A stretch of DNA of 64,000 bases from Paraburkholderia acidicola. Its GTDB lineage: Bacteria; Pseudomonadota; Gammaproteobacteria; Burkholderiales; Burkholderiaceae. The notes beneath the pieces were generated by a model. That model searched no databases and was not told the DNA's origin. It was given only the letters and a program-made list of their open reading frames with translations. The first letter of the stretch is position 1. Each line of letters begins with the position of its first letter. Both the position numbers and the translations under genes were made by a program. The stretch is taken from assembly GCF_002362315.1 (NCBI RefSeq), contig NZ_MTZV01000003.1, forward strand, positions 62,001-126,000, in the 5' to 3' direction. Positions 27,251-36,501 of this stretch are shown here, in pieces.

Positions 27251-29848
27251 CTAGTGCACGACTCTGTCGAACACCAGCTTCCCGTCCTTCAGTTCAACCG
27301 GAATCACATCCTTCGGACCGAACTTGCCGGCCAGAATCAGCTTGGCGACCGGATTCTCGATTTCCTGCTGGATCGCCCGCTTTAACGGCCGTGCGCCGAA
27401 CAGCGGATCGTAACCGACCTTACCGATCTGCTCGAGCGCCGCATCCGACACGACCAGCTGCATGTCGAGCTTGGCGAGCCGCTCGTGCAGCCGTTGCAAC
27501 TGGATCTTCGCGATCGACTGGATGTTCGCGCGGTCGAGCGCATGGAACACGACGACGTCGTCGATCCGGTTCAGGAACTCGGGGCGGAAGTGCAGCTTGA
27601 CCTCCTCCCACACCGCGTCCTTCACCGCTTCCTGCGGTTCGCCGACCATCGACTGGATCACCTGCGACCCGAGGTTCGACGTCATCACGATCACCGTGTT
27701 CTTGAAGTCCACCGTGCGTCCTTGCCCGTCGGTCATGCGGCCGTCGTCGAGTACCTGCAGCAGCACGTTAAACACGTCCGGATGCGCCTTCTCGACCTCG
27801 TCGAGCAGGATCACGCTATACGGCTTGCGACGCACCGCTTCGGTCAGGTAACCGCCTTCCTCGTAGCCGACATAGCCCGGCGGCGCGCCGATCAGCCGCG
27901 CGACGCTGTGCTTCTCCATGAACTCGCTCATGTCGATACGGATCAGATGATCTTCCGAATCGAACAGGAACGACGCGAGCGCCTTGCACAGCTCCGTCTT
28001 GCCGACACCGGTCGGGCCAAGGAACAGGAACGAGCCATACGGCCGGTTCGGGTCCGACAAACCCGCGCGCGAACGGCGAATCGCATCGGCGACCGCGCTG
28101 ATCGCTTCGTCCTGACCGACCACGCGCGCATGCAGCTTCTCTTCGATCTGCAGCAGCTTTTCGCGCTCGCCCTGCATCATGCGCGAGACCGGGATGCCGG
28201 TTGAGCGCGACACGACATCTGCAATTTCCTCCGCGCCGACCTGGGTGCGCAGCAGGCGCCGCCGCGTCGGATTGCTCTGCTCCTGCGCTTCGGCTTGCGT
28301 GACCTGCTTCAGTTGCGCTTCGAGTTGCGGCAGCTTGCCGTACTGCAGTTCAGCGACCTTCTCGAGTTTGCCTTCGCGCTGCAGCCGGACGATCTCGGCG
28401 CGCGCACGGTCGATCTCTTCCTTCAACTGCGCACTGCCCTGCACCGTCGCTTTTTCCGCGGTCCAGATTTCTTCGAGGTCCGCGTACTCGCGATCGAGCC
28501 GGTCGATTTCTTCCTCAATCAGCTGCAGCCGCTTCTGCGACGCTTCGTCCTTCTCTTTCTTCACCGCTTCGCGTTCGATCTTCAACTGAATGCGCCGACG
28601 ATCGAGCCGGTCCATTTCCTCGGGCTTCGAATCGATCTCCATCTTGATCTTCGAGGCTGCTTCGTCGATCAGATCGATCGCCTTGTCCGGCAGAAAACGG
28701 TCGGTGATATAGCGATGCGACAGTTCGGCGGCCGCGACGATTGCGGGATCGGTGATGTCGACGCCGTGATGCAGCTCGTACTTTTCCTGCAGACCACGCA
28801 GGATCGCGATCGTCGCTTCAACCGACGGCTCGTCGACCAGCACCTTCTGGAACCGGCGTTCGAGCGCCGCGTCCTTTTCGATGTACTTGCGGTATTCGTC
28901 GAGCGTGGTTGCACCGACGCAATGCAGTTCACCGCGCGACAGCGCCGGCTTCAGCATGTTGCCCGCATCCATCGCGCCTTCGGCCTTGCCGGCACCGACC
29001 ATCGTATGGATTTCGTCGATGAAGACGATGGTCTGGCCTTCGTCCTTCGCGATATCGCTGAGCACGGCTTTCAGGCGTTCCTCGAACTCGCCGCGATACT
29101 TCGCGCCGGCCAGCAACGCCGCCATGTCGAGCGACAGCACGCGCTTGCCCTTGAGCGACTCCGGCACTTCGCCGTTGACGATACGCTGCGCGAGCCCTTC
29201 GACGATCGCCGTCTTGCCGACGCCCGGTTCGCCGATCAGCACCGGGTTGTTCTTGGTCCGGCGTTGCAGGATCTGGATCGAGCGGCGAATTTCGTCGTCA
29301 CGACCGATCACCGGATCGAGCTTGCCAGCGCGGGCGCGCTCGGTCAGGTCGACGGTGTACTTCTTCAGCGCTTCGCGCTGGCTTTCCGCGTCCTGGCTAT
29401 GCACCTGCGAGCCGCCGCGCACCGCGACGATCGCCGCTTCGAGCGACTTGCGCGTCAGGCCGTGCTGACGTGCGATGCGGCCCGCTTCGCCCTTGTCGTC
29501 GGCGACGGCGAGCAGGAACATCTCGCTGGCGATGTAGCTGTCGTTGAGCTTCTGTGCTTCCTTGTCGGCCTGGTTCAGCAGGCCCGTCAGATCGCGCCCG
29601 ATCTGCACGTTACCGTCGGTGCCCTGCACCTGCGGCAAACGCGTGATCGCGTCGTTGAGCGCGGTTTGCAGCGCCTGCACATGCACACCCGCGCGCGACA
29701 GCAGCGAGCGAGCCGAACCGTCCTGCTGGGCGACGAGCGCCGCAAACAGGTGAACGGGTTCGATATATTGATTGTCGTGACCGACTGCCAGACTCTGCGC
29801 ATCCGCGAGCGCTTCCTGGAATTTGGTGGTGAGTTTGTCGATTCTCAT
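27251..29848 (-). CDS. clpB: ATP-dependent disaggregase ClpB
   Basis: The 865-residue Hsp104/ClpB chaperone works with DnaK to resolubilise aggregates. Domains in order: N-terminal Clp repeat domain (1-145), AAA+ domain 1 with Walker A GEPGVGKT, the middle coiled coil with [23 protein letters not shown]+ domain 2 with Walker A GPTGVGKT, and the pore loop [13 protein letters not shown]. The ATG at 29848 with GGAG 7 nt upstream is preferred to the TTG just before it. A sigma-32 promoter lies ~30 bp upstream. Confidence 0.98.
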   Translation of the reverse strand: MRIDKLTTKFQEALADAQSLAVGHDNQYIEPVHLFAALVAQQDGSARSLLSRAGVHVQALQTALNDAITRLPQVQGTDGNVQIGRDLTGLLNQADKEAQKLNDSYIASEMFLLAVADDKGEAGRIARQHGLTRKSLEAAIVAVRGGSQVHSQDAESQREALKKYTVDLTERARAGKLDPVIGRDDEIRRSIQILQRRTKNNPVLIGEPGVGKTAIVEGLAQRIVNGEVPESLKGKRVLSLDMAALLAGAKYRGEFEERLKAVLSDIAKDEGQTIVFIDEIHTMVGAGKAEGAMDAGNMLKPALSRGELHCVGATTLDEYRKYIEKDAALERRFQKVLVDEPSVEATIAILRGLQEKYELHHGVDITDPAIVAAAELSHRYITDRFLPDKAIDLIDEAASKIKMEIDSKPEEMDRLDRRRIQLKIEREAVKKEKDEASQKRLQLIEEEIDRLDREYADLEEIWTAEKATVQGSAQLKEEIDRARAEIVRLQREGKLEKVAELQYGKLPQLEAQLKQVTQAEAQEQSNPTRRRLLRTQVGAEEIADVVSRSTGIPVSRMMQGEREKLLQIEEKLHARVVGQDEAISAVADAIRRSRAGLSDPNRPYGSFLFLGPTGVGKTELCKALASFLFDSEDHLIRIDMSEFMEKHSVARLIGAPPGYVGYEEGGYLTEAVRRKPYSVILLDEVEKAHPDVFNVLLQVLDDGRMTDGQGRTVDFKNTVIVMTSNLGSQVIQSMVGEPQEAVKDAVWEEVKLHFRPEFLNRIDDVVVFHALDRANIQSIAKIQLQRLHERLAKLDMQLVVSDAALEQIGKVGYDPLFGARPLKRAIQQEIENPVAKLILAGKFGPKDVIPVELKDGKLVFDRVVH

Positions 29849-29876
29849 CAAGAGACTCCAATTTCGAATATCACCA

Positions 29877-29904
29877 AAATGAGGCGTTTTATGCCGGTTT
29901 CAAG
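29877..29904 (-). promoter_or_regulatory. Sigma-32 heat-shock promoter of clpB
   Basis: The minus strand reads CTTGAA (29899-29904), a 14-nt spacer, and CCTCATTT (29877-29884). The E. coli sigma-32 consensus is CTTGAA, 13-15 nt, CCCCATNT. The -35 is perfect and the -10 differs at one base. The start codon follows ~30 nt later. Confidence 0.85.
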
Positions 29905-29969
29905 CGCTTTTTTGCGTTTCTAATGAAATTCTGCCATCTGACCCGGCAATGGCCGTGGCAGCGTCATCG

Positions 29970-30449
29970 TCAGCCGTCGGCTGCCACGGGCGCGATCGCG
30001 ATGACCGAAGGGATGCCCAGCAACACCGCGAGCGGTGCCGCGGGTTGCGCGACGTCGGCGATGGTATGGCGGTCGAGTTCGGCGAAGAACGCGTCGCGGG
30101 CGGCGGCGAGCGCGACTTGCAGCCGGCACTCGGCCTGGATCGCGCACGGGCGATGCAGGCCGGTCTCGTCGGGGAAACAGCCGACGAGCGCGAAATCGCC
30201 CTCCATCGCGCGCACCACCTCGCCGACCGTTACCGCGTCCGCGTGCTCCCCGAGCCGCAAGCCACCATTGCGCCCGCGGACCGTCTCGACCCAGCCGAGG
30301 TCGCCGAGCCGCTGCACGATCTTCATCAGATGATTCTTTGAAATGCCGTACGCGTCGGAGATGTCCTGAATCGTCGAAAGCCCTTCGCGGCGGACGGCGA
30401 GATAAACCATGACGCGCAGCGAGTAGTCGGTATAGTCGGTCAGTCTCAT
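29970..30449 (-). CDS. nsrR: Rrf2-family nitric-oxide-sensing repressor NsrR
   Basis: The 159-residue protein has the Rrf2 winged helix (MRLTDYTDYSLRVMVYLA, ISDAYGISKNHLMKIV, RGRNGGLRLG) and three C-terminal-half cysteines that would hold an Fe-S cluster. NsrR represses NO-detoxification genes and is released when NO damages its cluster. The Cys spacing is C-X10-C-X5-C, longer in the first gap than the C-X4-C-X5-C of E. coli NsrR. The start at 30449 is the canonical MRLT. It is divergent from a truncated globin with a symmetric operator between them. Confidence 0.9.
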   Translation of the reverse strand: MRLTDYTDYSLRVMVYLAVRREGLSTIQDISDAYGISKNHLMKIVQRLGDLGWVETVRGRNGGLRLGEHADAVTVGEVVRAMEGDFALVGCFPDETGLHRPCAIQAECRLQVALAAARDAFFAELDRHTIADVAQPAAPLAVLLGIPSVIAIAPVAADG

Positions 30450-30541
30450 GGGCGCTGTGGCTCGCGAAAAACGAACAGCGGAAGTACGGACCGCGACATG
30501 ACCGCACCGCCGCAAGGGTTGCCGGCCGTGGGACTTGCTCA

Positions 30542-30566
30542 TAACATGCAGAATTCGCGCATGTTA
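30542..30566. promoter_or_regulatory. NsrR-type operator between nsrR and the globin gene
   Basis: TAACATGC (30542-30549) and GCATGTTA (30559-30566) are perfect inverted 8-mers 9 nt apart. Within this, AACATGCAGAA, one base, then an 11-mer ending GCATGTT reproduces the 11-1-11 layout and ATGCA core of known NsrR sites. Confidence 0.75.
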
Positions 30567-30710
30567 GCCGCCCGGCTGCCGCTTATTGTGTCGTACTTTA
30601 GTGCAGCCCGTCCGGGTTGCTTGCGGGTTGCCTGTCGGTTGCTTTGATACCCGCCTGCACGCACAGCGTGCGACTGCCGGGCACGATCCGTTCTCTCTGT
30701 GTAACAGGCA

Positions 30711-31253
30711 ATGACCTCAGCCACGCCCACTCCCGCCCCACGCGACGCCGAACCGACCGAAGCGAATATCCGCGCGCTCGTGTACGCGTTCTACGACCGG
30801 ATTCGGGCGGACGCACTGCTCGGGCCGGTTTTCGAGCAAAAGCTCGCGGGGCGCTGGGACGAACATCTGCCGAAGATGTGTGCGTTCTGGGCCGGCCTCG
30901 TGCTCGGCGCGAAGCAGTATCGCGGCAATGTGCAGCAGGCTCATCAACCGTTGCCGGGCATCGAGCCGAAGCATTTCAGCCACTGGCTGTATCTGTTTCT
31001 CGATACCGTCGAGTCGCGCTATGAACCCGCCGCCGCGGTTCGCTTCATGGAGCCCGCATTGCGCATCGCGCAGAGCCTGCAGTTGAGCCGGTTTGGTTGG
31101 GATTATCCGATTCCGCCCGAGCAACAGGCGCTGCTGGAACGTGTCGCGCCAAGGCGTCCGCGCACGGGCGAAGATGCGGAACGTCACGTGCCCGCGAACA
31201 CCCGCGGCGAACCTTTTCCGACCCGGATCATCGGTCGCTCGACCGACGAATGA
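30711..31253 (+). CDS. Group III truncated haemoglobin
   Basis: The 180-residue protein has a 2-over-2 globin core (residues ~15-130): ALVYAFYDRIRADALLGPVF with Tyr at a B-helix position, FWAGLVLGAKQYRGN, then HFSHWLYLFLDTV. It has a ~50-residue polar C-terminal tail not typical of the family. Group III globins such as Campylobacter Ctb are linked to NO and oxygen chemistry, and the adjacent nsrR supports a role in NO stress. The ribosome site is weak (AGG at 4 nt). Confidence 0.87.
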   Translation: MTSATPTPAPRDAEPTEANIRALVYAFYDRIRADALLGPVFEQKLAGRWDEHLPKMCAFWAGLVLGAKQYRGNVQQAHQPLPGIEPKHFSHWLYLFLDTVESRYEPAAAVRFMEPALRIAQSLQLSRFGWDYPIPPEQQALLERVAPRRPRTGEDAERHVPANTRGEPFPTRIIGRSTDE

Positions 31254-31300
31254 TCAGGCGGTGATGGCGGCGCGAGAGAGAGCGTTGCAGCTACCTGTGT

Positions 31301-31780
31301 TTAGCCGCGTTTGTCGACGTTACCGTCTGTGGTATTCCAGCGCGCGAGCGCGGCCTCATCGCTTGTGCGGGCATCGACCCAACGCTCGCCCTGCTCCGTC
31401 TTTTCTTTTTTCCAGAACGGCGCCTGGGTCTTCAGGTAGTCCATCACGAACTCGCACGATGCGAACGCGTCGCCGCGATGCATGGACGTCGTGGCGACCA
31501 GCACGATCTGGTCGAGCGGGATCAGTTTGCCGACCCGGTGGACGATCAGCACGTCGGTGCCCGGCCAGCGTTCGCGCGCCGTCTCGACGATCGCTTCGAG
31601 CGCCTTCTCCGTCATCCCCGGATAGTGTTCGAGTTCCAGCGCTTCGACGGCGCTGCCGTCGTTCAGATCGCGCACCGTACCGACGAAACACGCCACCGCG
31701 CCGATCTTCGGATTGCGCGCGCGCAGCGCCGCGACCTCGCTGGTGAGATCGAAATCTGCGGTTTGAACGCGCACGGTCAT
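31301..31780 (-). CDS. moaE: Molybdopterin synthase catalytic subunit MoaE
   Basis: MoaE is the large subunit of molybdopterin synthase, which inserts dithiolene sulfur from MoaD into precursor Z. The 159-residue product has family motifs VGTVRD, LELEHYPGM, VHRVGKLIP and APFWKKE, the last carrying the catalytic Lys pair. The ATG at 31780 has GGAG upstream. moaD, 20 bp upstream, is its partner. Confidence 0.95.
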   Translation of the reverse strand: MTVRVQTADFDLTSEVAALRARNPKIGAVACFVGTVRDLNDGSAVEALELEHYPGMTEKALEAIVETARERWPGTDVLIVHRVGKLIPLDQIVLVATTSMHRGDAFASCEFVMDYLKTQAPFWKKEKTEQGERWVDARTSDEAALARWNTTDGNVDKRG

Positions 31781-31800
31781 GGGGTCTTCTCCGTGGCTCG

Positions 31801-32058
31801 TCAGCCGCCCGTCACGGGCGGGAAAAACGCAACTTCGCAACCGTCGGTGATGCGGGTGCCCGCATCGGTCATCACGTGATTGCAGGCCATCCGCAGCGCG
31901 CGGCCTTCGGCCAGCGTGTCGGCCCACACGCCGCCGCGCACGCGCAACCATCCGCGCACGTCGCCGACCGTCGCGATGCCGTCGGGCAGATCGACCGATT
32001 CATCCGCGGTACCGAGTGCTTCACGCACGCTCGCAAAATATTTCAGCTGGATTTTCAT
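31801..32058 (-). CDS. moaD: Molybdopterin synthase sulfur-carrier subunit MoaD
   Basis: The 85-residue ubiquitin-fold protein ends in the required C-terminal Gly-Gly (PPVTGG), where MoeB-dependent adenylation and thiocarboxylation occur. The ATG at 32058 is preferred; a GTG two codons earlier is possible. It lies between moeA and moaE. No moeB is in the window. Confidence 0.93.
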   Translation of the reverse strand: MKIQLKYFASVREALGTADESVDLPDGIATVGDVRGWLRVRGGVWADTLAEGRALRMACNHVMTDAGTRITDGCEVAFFPPVTGG

Positions 32059-32108
32059 CTGCACTATCGGCGGTGTTCGCCGCCTGGGTTGTGTCTCGCC
32101 GAGCCCGC

Positions 32109-33383
32109 TCAGTTCAGCAGCTCGGAAAACGGAATGAAGCGCACAGTCTCGCCAGCGCTGATCGCGTGATTCGGTGGATTGTCGATCAGCCCGTCACCCC
32201 ACACCGTCGACGTCAGCACCGCCGAACTCTGGTTCGCAAACAGGTCGAGCCCGCCGGCCGGATTGACCCGTGCGCGCAGAAATTCGTTGCGCCGGTCGCC
32301 CTTGTGCTGCGAGAAATCCGCGCGCAGCGATAACGCCCGCGGCGCCACCGTTCGCACGCCCGCGAGACGCAGCACGAACGGCCGCACGAACAGCAGGAAG
32401 GTCACGAAGGTCGATACGGGGTTGCCCGGCAGGCCGATAAAGAACGTTTCGGCGGGACCACCAGCGGGCTCACCAGCACCTGCTCGCCGCACCGCGCCGA
32501 ACGCGAGTGGCTTGCCCGGCTTCATCGCAATCTGCCACATCGACAGCCGGCCTTCTGCTTCAACCGCCGGCTTCACATGATCTTCCTCGCCCACCGAAAC
32601 GCCACCGCATGTAAGAATCAGATCGTGCGCCTGTGCCGCTTCACGCAACGTCGCGCGGGTCGCGTCGAGTTGATCGGGGACGATGCCGTAGTCGGTCACT
32701 TCGCAACCGAGCTTCTCCAGCAGTCCGCGCAGCGTGAAGCGATTCGAGTTGTAGATCGCACCGGGCTTTAGCGGTTCGCCGGGCATCGTCAGTTCGTCGC
32801 CGGTGAAGAACACGGCTACTTTCACGCGCCGCACCACCGTCAGCGCCGCACATCCCACCGATGCCGCGAGCCCAAGCGCCTGCGGCGTAAGCCGCGTGCC
32901 CACGGGCAAGATCGCGGCGCCGCTGCGAATGTCCGCGCCCTGCGCCGTGATCCATTCGCCGGCTTTGGGCGCGTGAAGAATCGTGACCTCGTCGCCGGCG
33001 ACTTCGGTCTGCTCCTGCATCACGATCGCATCCGCGCCGGGCGGCACCGTCGCGCCGGTGAAAATGCGCGCGGCCGTGCCCGCTGCGAGCGGGCCTGGTG
33101 CATGGCCGGCCGGGATGCGCTGCGAGACCGGCAGACGGCGGTCGCCGTGCGACAGATCGGCGATCCGTACCGCGTAGCCGTCCATCGCGCTGGTGTTCAT
33201 CGGCGGAACGTCGAGTGGCGATACGACCTCGGCGGCGAGCACGCGATTCAGTGCATCGAGCGTGGGTAACGATTCGGTGTCCGTTACCGGCGCCGCGGCG
33301 CCGAGCAATGTGGCGAGCGCCTCGGCGGTCGAGAGCATCGGTGCACGCGGCGCGGGAGGCGCCGAAGACGTAGGTGTGGACAT
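32109..33383 (-). CDS. moeA: Molybdopterin molybdenumtransferase MoeA
   Basis: MoeA inserts molybdenum into adenylylated molybdopterin. The 424-residue product has the MoeA_N motif NTSAMDGYAVR, the MoCF-binding motifs FFTGDEL and TCGGVSVGEEDHV, and GLPGNPVSTFVTF. The start at 33383 gives a normal length; the open extension upstream to 33533 has no family similarity. A TACAAT (33415-33420, minus) 31 bp upstream is the likely -10, so moeA-moaD-moaE probably forms its own transcript. Confidence 0.94.
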   Translation of the reverse strand: MSTPTSSAPPAPRAPMLSTAEALATLLGAAAPVTDTESLPTLDALNRVLAAEVVSPLDVPPMNTSAMDGYAVRIADLSHGDRRLPVSQRIPAGHAPGPLAAGTAARIFTGATVPPGADAIVMQEQTEVAGDEVTILHAPKAGEWITAQGADIRSGAAILPVGTRLTPQALGLAASVGCAALTVVRRVKVAVFFTGDELTMPGEPLKPGAIYNSNRFTLRGLLEKLGCEVTDYGIVPDQLDATRATLREAAQAHDLILTCGGVSVGEEDHVKPAVEAEGRLSMWQIAMKPGKPLAFGAVRRAGAGEPAGGPAETFFIGLPGNPVSTFVTFLLFVRPFVLRLAGVRTVAPRALSLRADFSQHKGDRRNEFLRARVNPAGGLDLFANQSSAVLTSTVWGDGLIDNPPNHAISAGETVRFIPFSELLN

Positions 33384-33624
33384 CGATCGGAGGTAGGCGG
33401 GGACTGAAAGAACTATTGTAGCGGTCGACAGCGCAAGGCGGGCGCGAGGCGCGTTATGCGCGCCTTTTGTTGGGCTGGCGACTGCCGGGATTAAATGGCT
33501 CGAAGGTGGCCGCTCAAACGACAAGGCGGTCATGGCGCGCTCCCTTTGAATGGGAATCGCATCATGACCGCCCGAACCGCCTACACCGTTATCGACGAAT
33601 CACCGCACACACTCCAATGCCCGC

Positions 33625-35088
33625 TCAATCGCCCGTATGTGCAGCGACAAAGTCCTTCACCCGCTGCACGTCCGCTGGCAGAATCTCAAAACGCTGCGGC
33701 AACGCCTCGAGCCCCGCGAACGCCGCCGGACGTTCCGGCTCGCGCAGCAATGCCTCGCGAATCGTTTCGCCGAACTTGATCGGCTGCGCGGTTTCGAGCA
33801 CGACCATCGGAATGCCCGGCTGCAGATGTTCGCGCGCAACCTTCAGGCCATCGGCGGTATGCGTGTCGATCATCGTGTCGTAACGCTCGAACACGTCACG
33901 AATTGCGTCGACGCGATCCGCATGACTACTGCGTCCCGACACGAAACCAAATTGCTGCACGCGCGCAAAGTCGCCGCTCGCCGCCAGGTCGAAGCCGCCC
34001 TTCTCTTCGACATCGCGGAACAGTTGCAGCACGCGAGCCGGATCGCGACCGAGCAGATCGAACACAAAACGCTCGAAGTTCGACGCCTTCGAAATGTCCA
34101 TGCTCGGGCTGCTCGTGTGATACGTCTCGGCGGCCTTGCGCACCCGGTAGATGCCCGTGCGGAAGAACTCGTCGAGTACATCGTTCTCGTTGGTCGCAAC
34201 AACGAGCTTTTCGATCGGCAAGCCCATCATCCGCGCGATATGTCCCGCGCAGACGTTGCCGAAATTACCCGAAGGCACCGCGAACGACACACGCTCATCG
34301 TTCGATTGCGTCGCGGCGAAATAGCCCTTGAAGTAGTAAACGACCTGCGCCACGACGCGCGCCCAGTTGATCGAATTGACGGTGCCGATCTTGTACTGCG
34401 CCTTGAACGCGTGATCGTTGGACACCGCTTTCACGATGTCCTGGCAGTCGTCGAACACGCCTTCCACCGCCACGTTGAAGATATTCGGATCCTGCAAGCT
34501 GTACATCTGCGCGGTCTGAAACGCGCTCATCTTCAGATGCGGCGACAGCATGAACACGCGCACGCCCTGCTTGCCGCGCATCGCGTATTCGGCGGCGCTG
34601 CCGGTGTCGCCGGAAGTCGCCCCGAGAATGTTCAGCGTTTCGCCGTGCTTCGCGAGCGTGTACTCGAACAGGTTGCCGAGCAACTGCATCGCCATGTCCT
34701 TGAACGCGAGCGTCGGTCCGTTCGACAGTTCGAGCAGCGACAGCGTTGCGCCGTTCTCGACACCGAGCGTTTTCAGCGGCGTGATCTGCGTGGCGAGTGC
34801 GCCGGAAGCGTCGTCATCGCGCACGTGGCAATACGTCTGTGCGGTATAGGTACGGCGCGTGAGCGCACGCAGATCCTCCGCCGGAATATCGTCGCTGAAT
34901 TTAGACAGGATCTCGAACGCGAGGTCCGCATACGACAACGTGCGCCAGCGCGCGAGTTCGTCCGCCGACACGCGAGGATAGTCGGCCGGCAGATACAGGC
35001 CACCGTCTTTCGCGAGACCGCCGAGCAGGATGTCCGAAAACGTGTGGCGTTCGCCGGCACCGGCGCCGCGGGTGGAAATGTAGTTCAT
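33625..35088 (-). CDS. thrC: Threonine synthase
   Basis: The PLP enzyme converts O-phospho-L-homoserine to threonine. The 487-residue product is of the long class II type. PLP-Lys130 lies in SNGPTLAFKDM. GATSGDTGSAAEYAM binds the cofactor phosphate, with the conserved SGNFGN later. It lies 9 bp downstream of hom, so the two are co-transcribed. Confidence 0.97.
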   Translation of the reverse strand: MNYISTRGAGAGERHTFSDILLGGLAKDGGLYLPADYPRVSADELARWRTLSYADLAFEILSKFSDDIPAEDLRALTRRTYTAQTYCHVRDDDASGALATQITPLKTLGVENGATLSLLELSNGPTLAFKDMAMQLLGNLFEYTLAKHGETLNILGATSGDTGSAAEYAMRGKQGVRVFMLSPHLKMSAFQTAQMYSLQDPNIFNVAVEGVFDDCQDIVKAVSNDHAFKAQYKIGTVNSINWARVVAQVVYYFKGYFAATQSNDERVSFAVPSGNFGNVCAGHIARMMGLPIEKLVVATNENDVLDEFFRTGIYRVRKAAETYHTSSPSMDISKASNFERFVFDLLGRDPARVLQLFRDVEEKGGFDLAASGDFARVQQFGFVSGRSSHADRVDAIRDVFERYDTMIDTHTADGLKVAREHLQPGIPMVVLETAQPIKFGETIREALLREPERPAAFAGLEALPQRFEILPADVQRVKDFVAAHTGD

Positions 35089-35097
35089 CAGTCTGGC

Positions 35098-36429
35098 CTA
35101 GTTCAGTGCTTCCATACGGAGCTTGGTCACGCTCGATACCACCGTCGGCAACGCCTCGATGCTTTCGATCGCGGCGTTGACGTTCTTTTCGACCGTTTCG
35201 TGCGTGATCAGCATGATGTCGGTTTCGCCCGCGTGGGACGCGTCGACGCGTTCCGATTCTTTCTGCAGCAGCGCATCGATCGAAATGCCGCGGTCGGCGA
35301 GAATCCGCGTGACATCGGCCAGCACGCCGGTCACGTCGGCCACGCGCAGACGCAGGTAATAACCGCTCGTCACTTCGTCGATTGGCAGGATCGGTGTGTT
35401 CGACAGGCGGTCCGGCTGGAACGCCAGATGCGGCACGCGATGTTCCGGGTCGGCGGTATGCAGCCGCGTCACGTCGACCAGATCGGCCACCACCGCCGAT
35501 GCCGTCGGCTCAGCGCCCGCGCCCTTGCCGTAGTAAAGCGTCGTACCCACCGCGTCGCCATGCACGACGACGGCGTTCATCGCCCCTTCGACATTGGCAA
35601 GCAGACGCTTGGCCGGGATCAGCGTCGGATGGACGCGCAGTTCGATGCCGCGGTCCGAACGACGCGCGATGCCAAGCAGCTTGATCCGGTAACCGAGTTC
35701 TTCCGCGTAGCGGATGTCGATGGCGGCCAGCTTGCTGATGCCTTCGATATACGCCTTGTCGAACTGCACCGGCACGCCGAACGCGATCGCGCTCATGATC
35801 GTCGCCTTGTGCGCGGCGTCGACGCCTTCGACATCGAAAGTCGGGTCCGCTTCCGCATAACCGAGTTCCTGCGCGGCCTTCAGCGCGGTCGCGAAATCGA
35901 GACCGCGGTCGCGCATCTCGGACAGGATGTAGTTGGTCGTGCCGTTGATGATGCCCGCGATGTACTGGATGCGGTTCGCCGTGAGCCCTTCGCGCAGCGC
36001 CTTGATGATCGGGATGCCGCCTGCGACCGCCGCTTCGAACGCGACCATCACGCCGTTTGCGCTTGCCGCTTCGAAAATCTCCGTGCCGTGCACCGCGAGC
36101 AGTGCCTTGTTGGCCGTCACGACGTGCTTGCGGGCCGCAATCGCGCGCAACACGAGTTCGCGTGCGAGCCCGGTGCCGCCGATCATTTCCGCAACGATCG
36201 AAATGGACGGGTCGTCGACGACCGCGTTGAAGTCGTCGGTAATCGCGACGCTGCCGGCTTCGCTGCCAAGCGCAGCCGCAGCCTTGGCCGGGTTACGCAC
36301 TGCAATGCGCGCGATCTCGATGCCGCGACCCGCGCGACGTTTGATTTCTTCCTGATTGCGGCGCAATACCGTAAAGGCGCCGCTGCCCACCGTGCCGAAG
36401 CCCAGCAGTCCCACTTTGATCGGTTCCAT
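35098..36429 (-). CDS. hom: Homoserine dehydrogenase
   Basis: The NAD(P)-dependent enzyme reduces aspartate semialdehyde to homoserine. The 443-residue monofunctional form has the Rossmann motif GFGTVGSGAF, the catalytic region GIINGTTNYILSEM and AQELGYAEADPTFDVEG, and a C-terminal ACT domain (LRLRVADVTGVLADV, from ~residue 352) for threonine feedback. It sits between alaA and thrC. Confidence 0.97.
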   Translation of the reverse strand: MEPIKVGLLGFGTVGSGAFTVLRRNQEEIKRRAGRGIEIARIAVRNPAKAAAALGSEAGSVAITDDFNAVVDDPSISIVAEMIGGTGLARELVLRAIAARKHVVTANKALLAVHGTEIFEAASANGVMVAFEAAVAGGIPIIKALREGLTANRIQYIAGIINGTTNYILSEMRDRGLDFATALKAAQELGYAEADPTFDVEGVDAAHKATIMSAIAFGVPVQFDKAYIEGISKLAAIDIRYAEELGYRIKLLGIARRSDRGIELRVHPTLIPAKRLLANVEGAMNAVVVHGDAVGTTLYYGKGAGAEPTASAVVADLVDVTRLHTADPEHRVPHLAFQPDRLSNTPILPIDEVTSGYYLRLRVADVTGVLADVTRILADRGISIDALLQKESERVDASHAGETDIMLITHETVEKNVNAAIESIEALPTVVSSVTKLRMEALN

Positions 36430-36501
36430 GCAGCGTGTGTGCTCGAGTAATGAATTAAGGGAAACCAGGCTGACGGAATAGACGTTCCGTCAGCCCCGTC
36501 G

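Noticed and set aside
28295-29923. 542-codon plus-strand frame
   Set aside because: Antisense shadow of clpB.
33447-33470. Terminator-like AGGCGCG/CGCGCCT hairpin with TTTT on the plus strand
   Set aside because: No plus-strand gene ends here, and on the minus strand it has no T-run, so it cannot serve thrC.
33637-36450. 937-codon open frame on the plus strand opposite thrC and hom
   Set aside because: It mirrors two well-conserved genes; the frame stays open because of high-GC third-position bias. The translation is Arg/His-rich and unlike any family.
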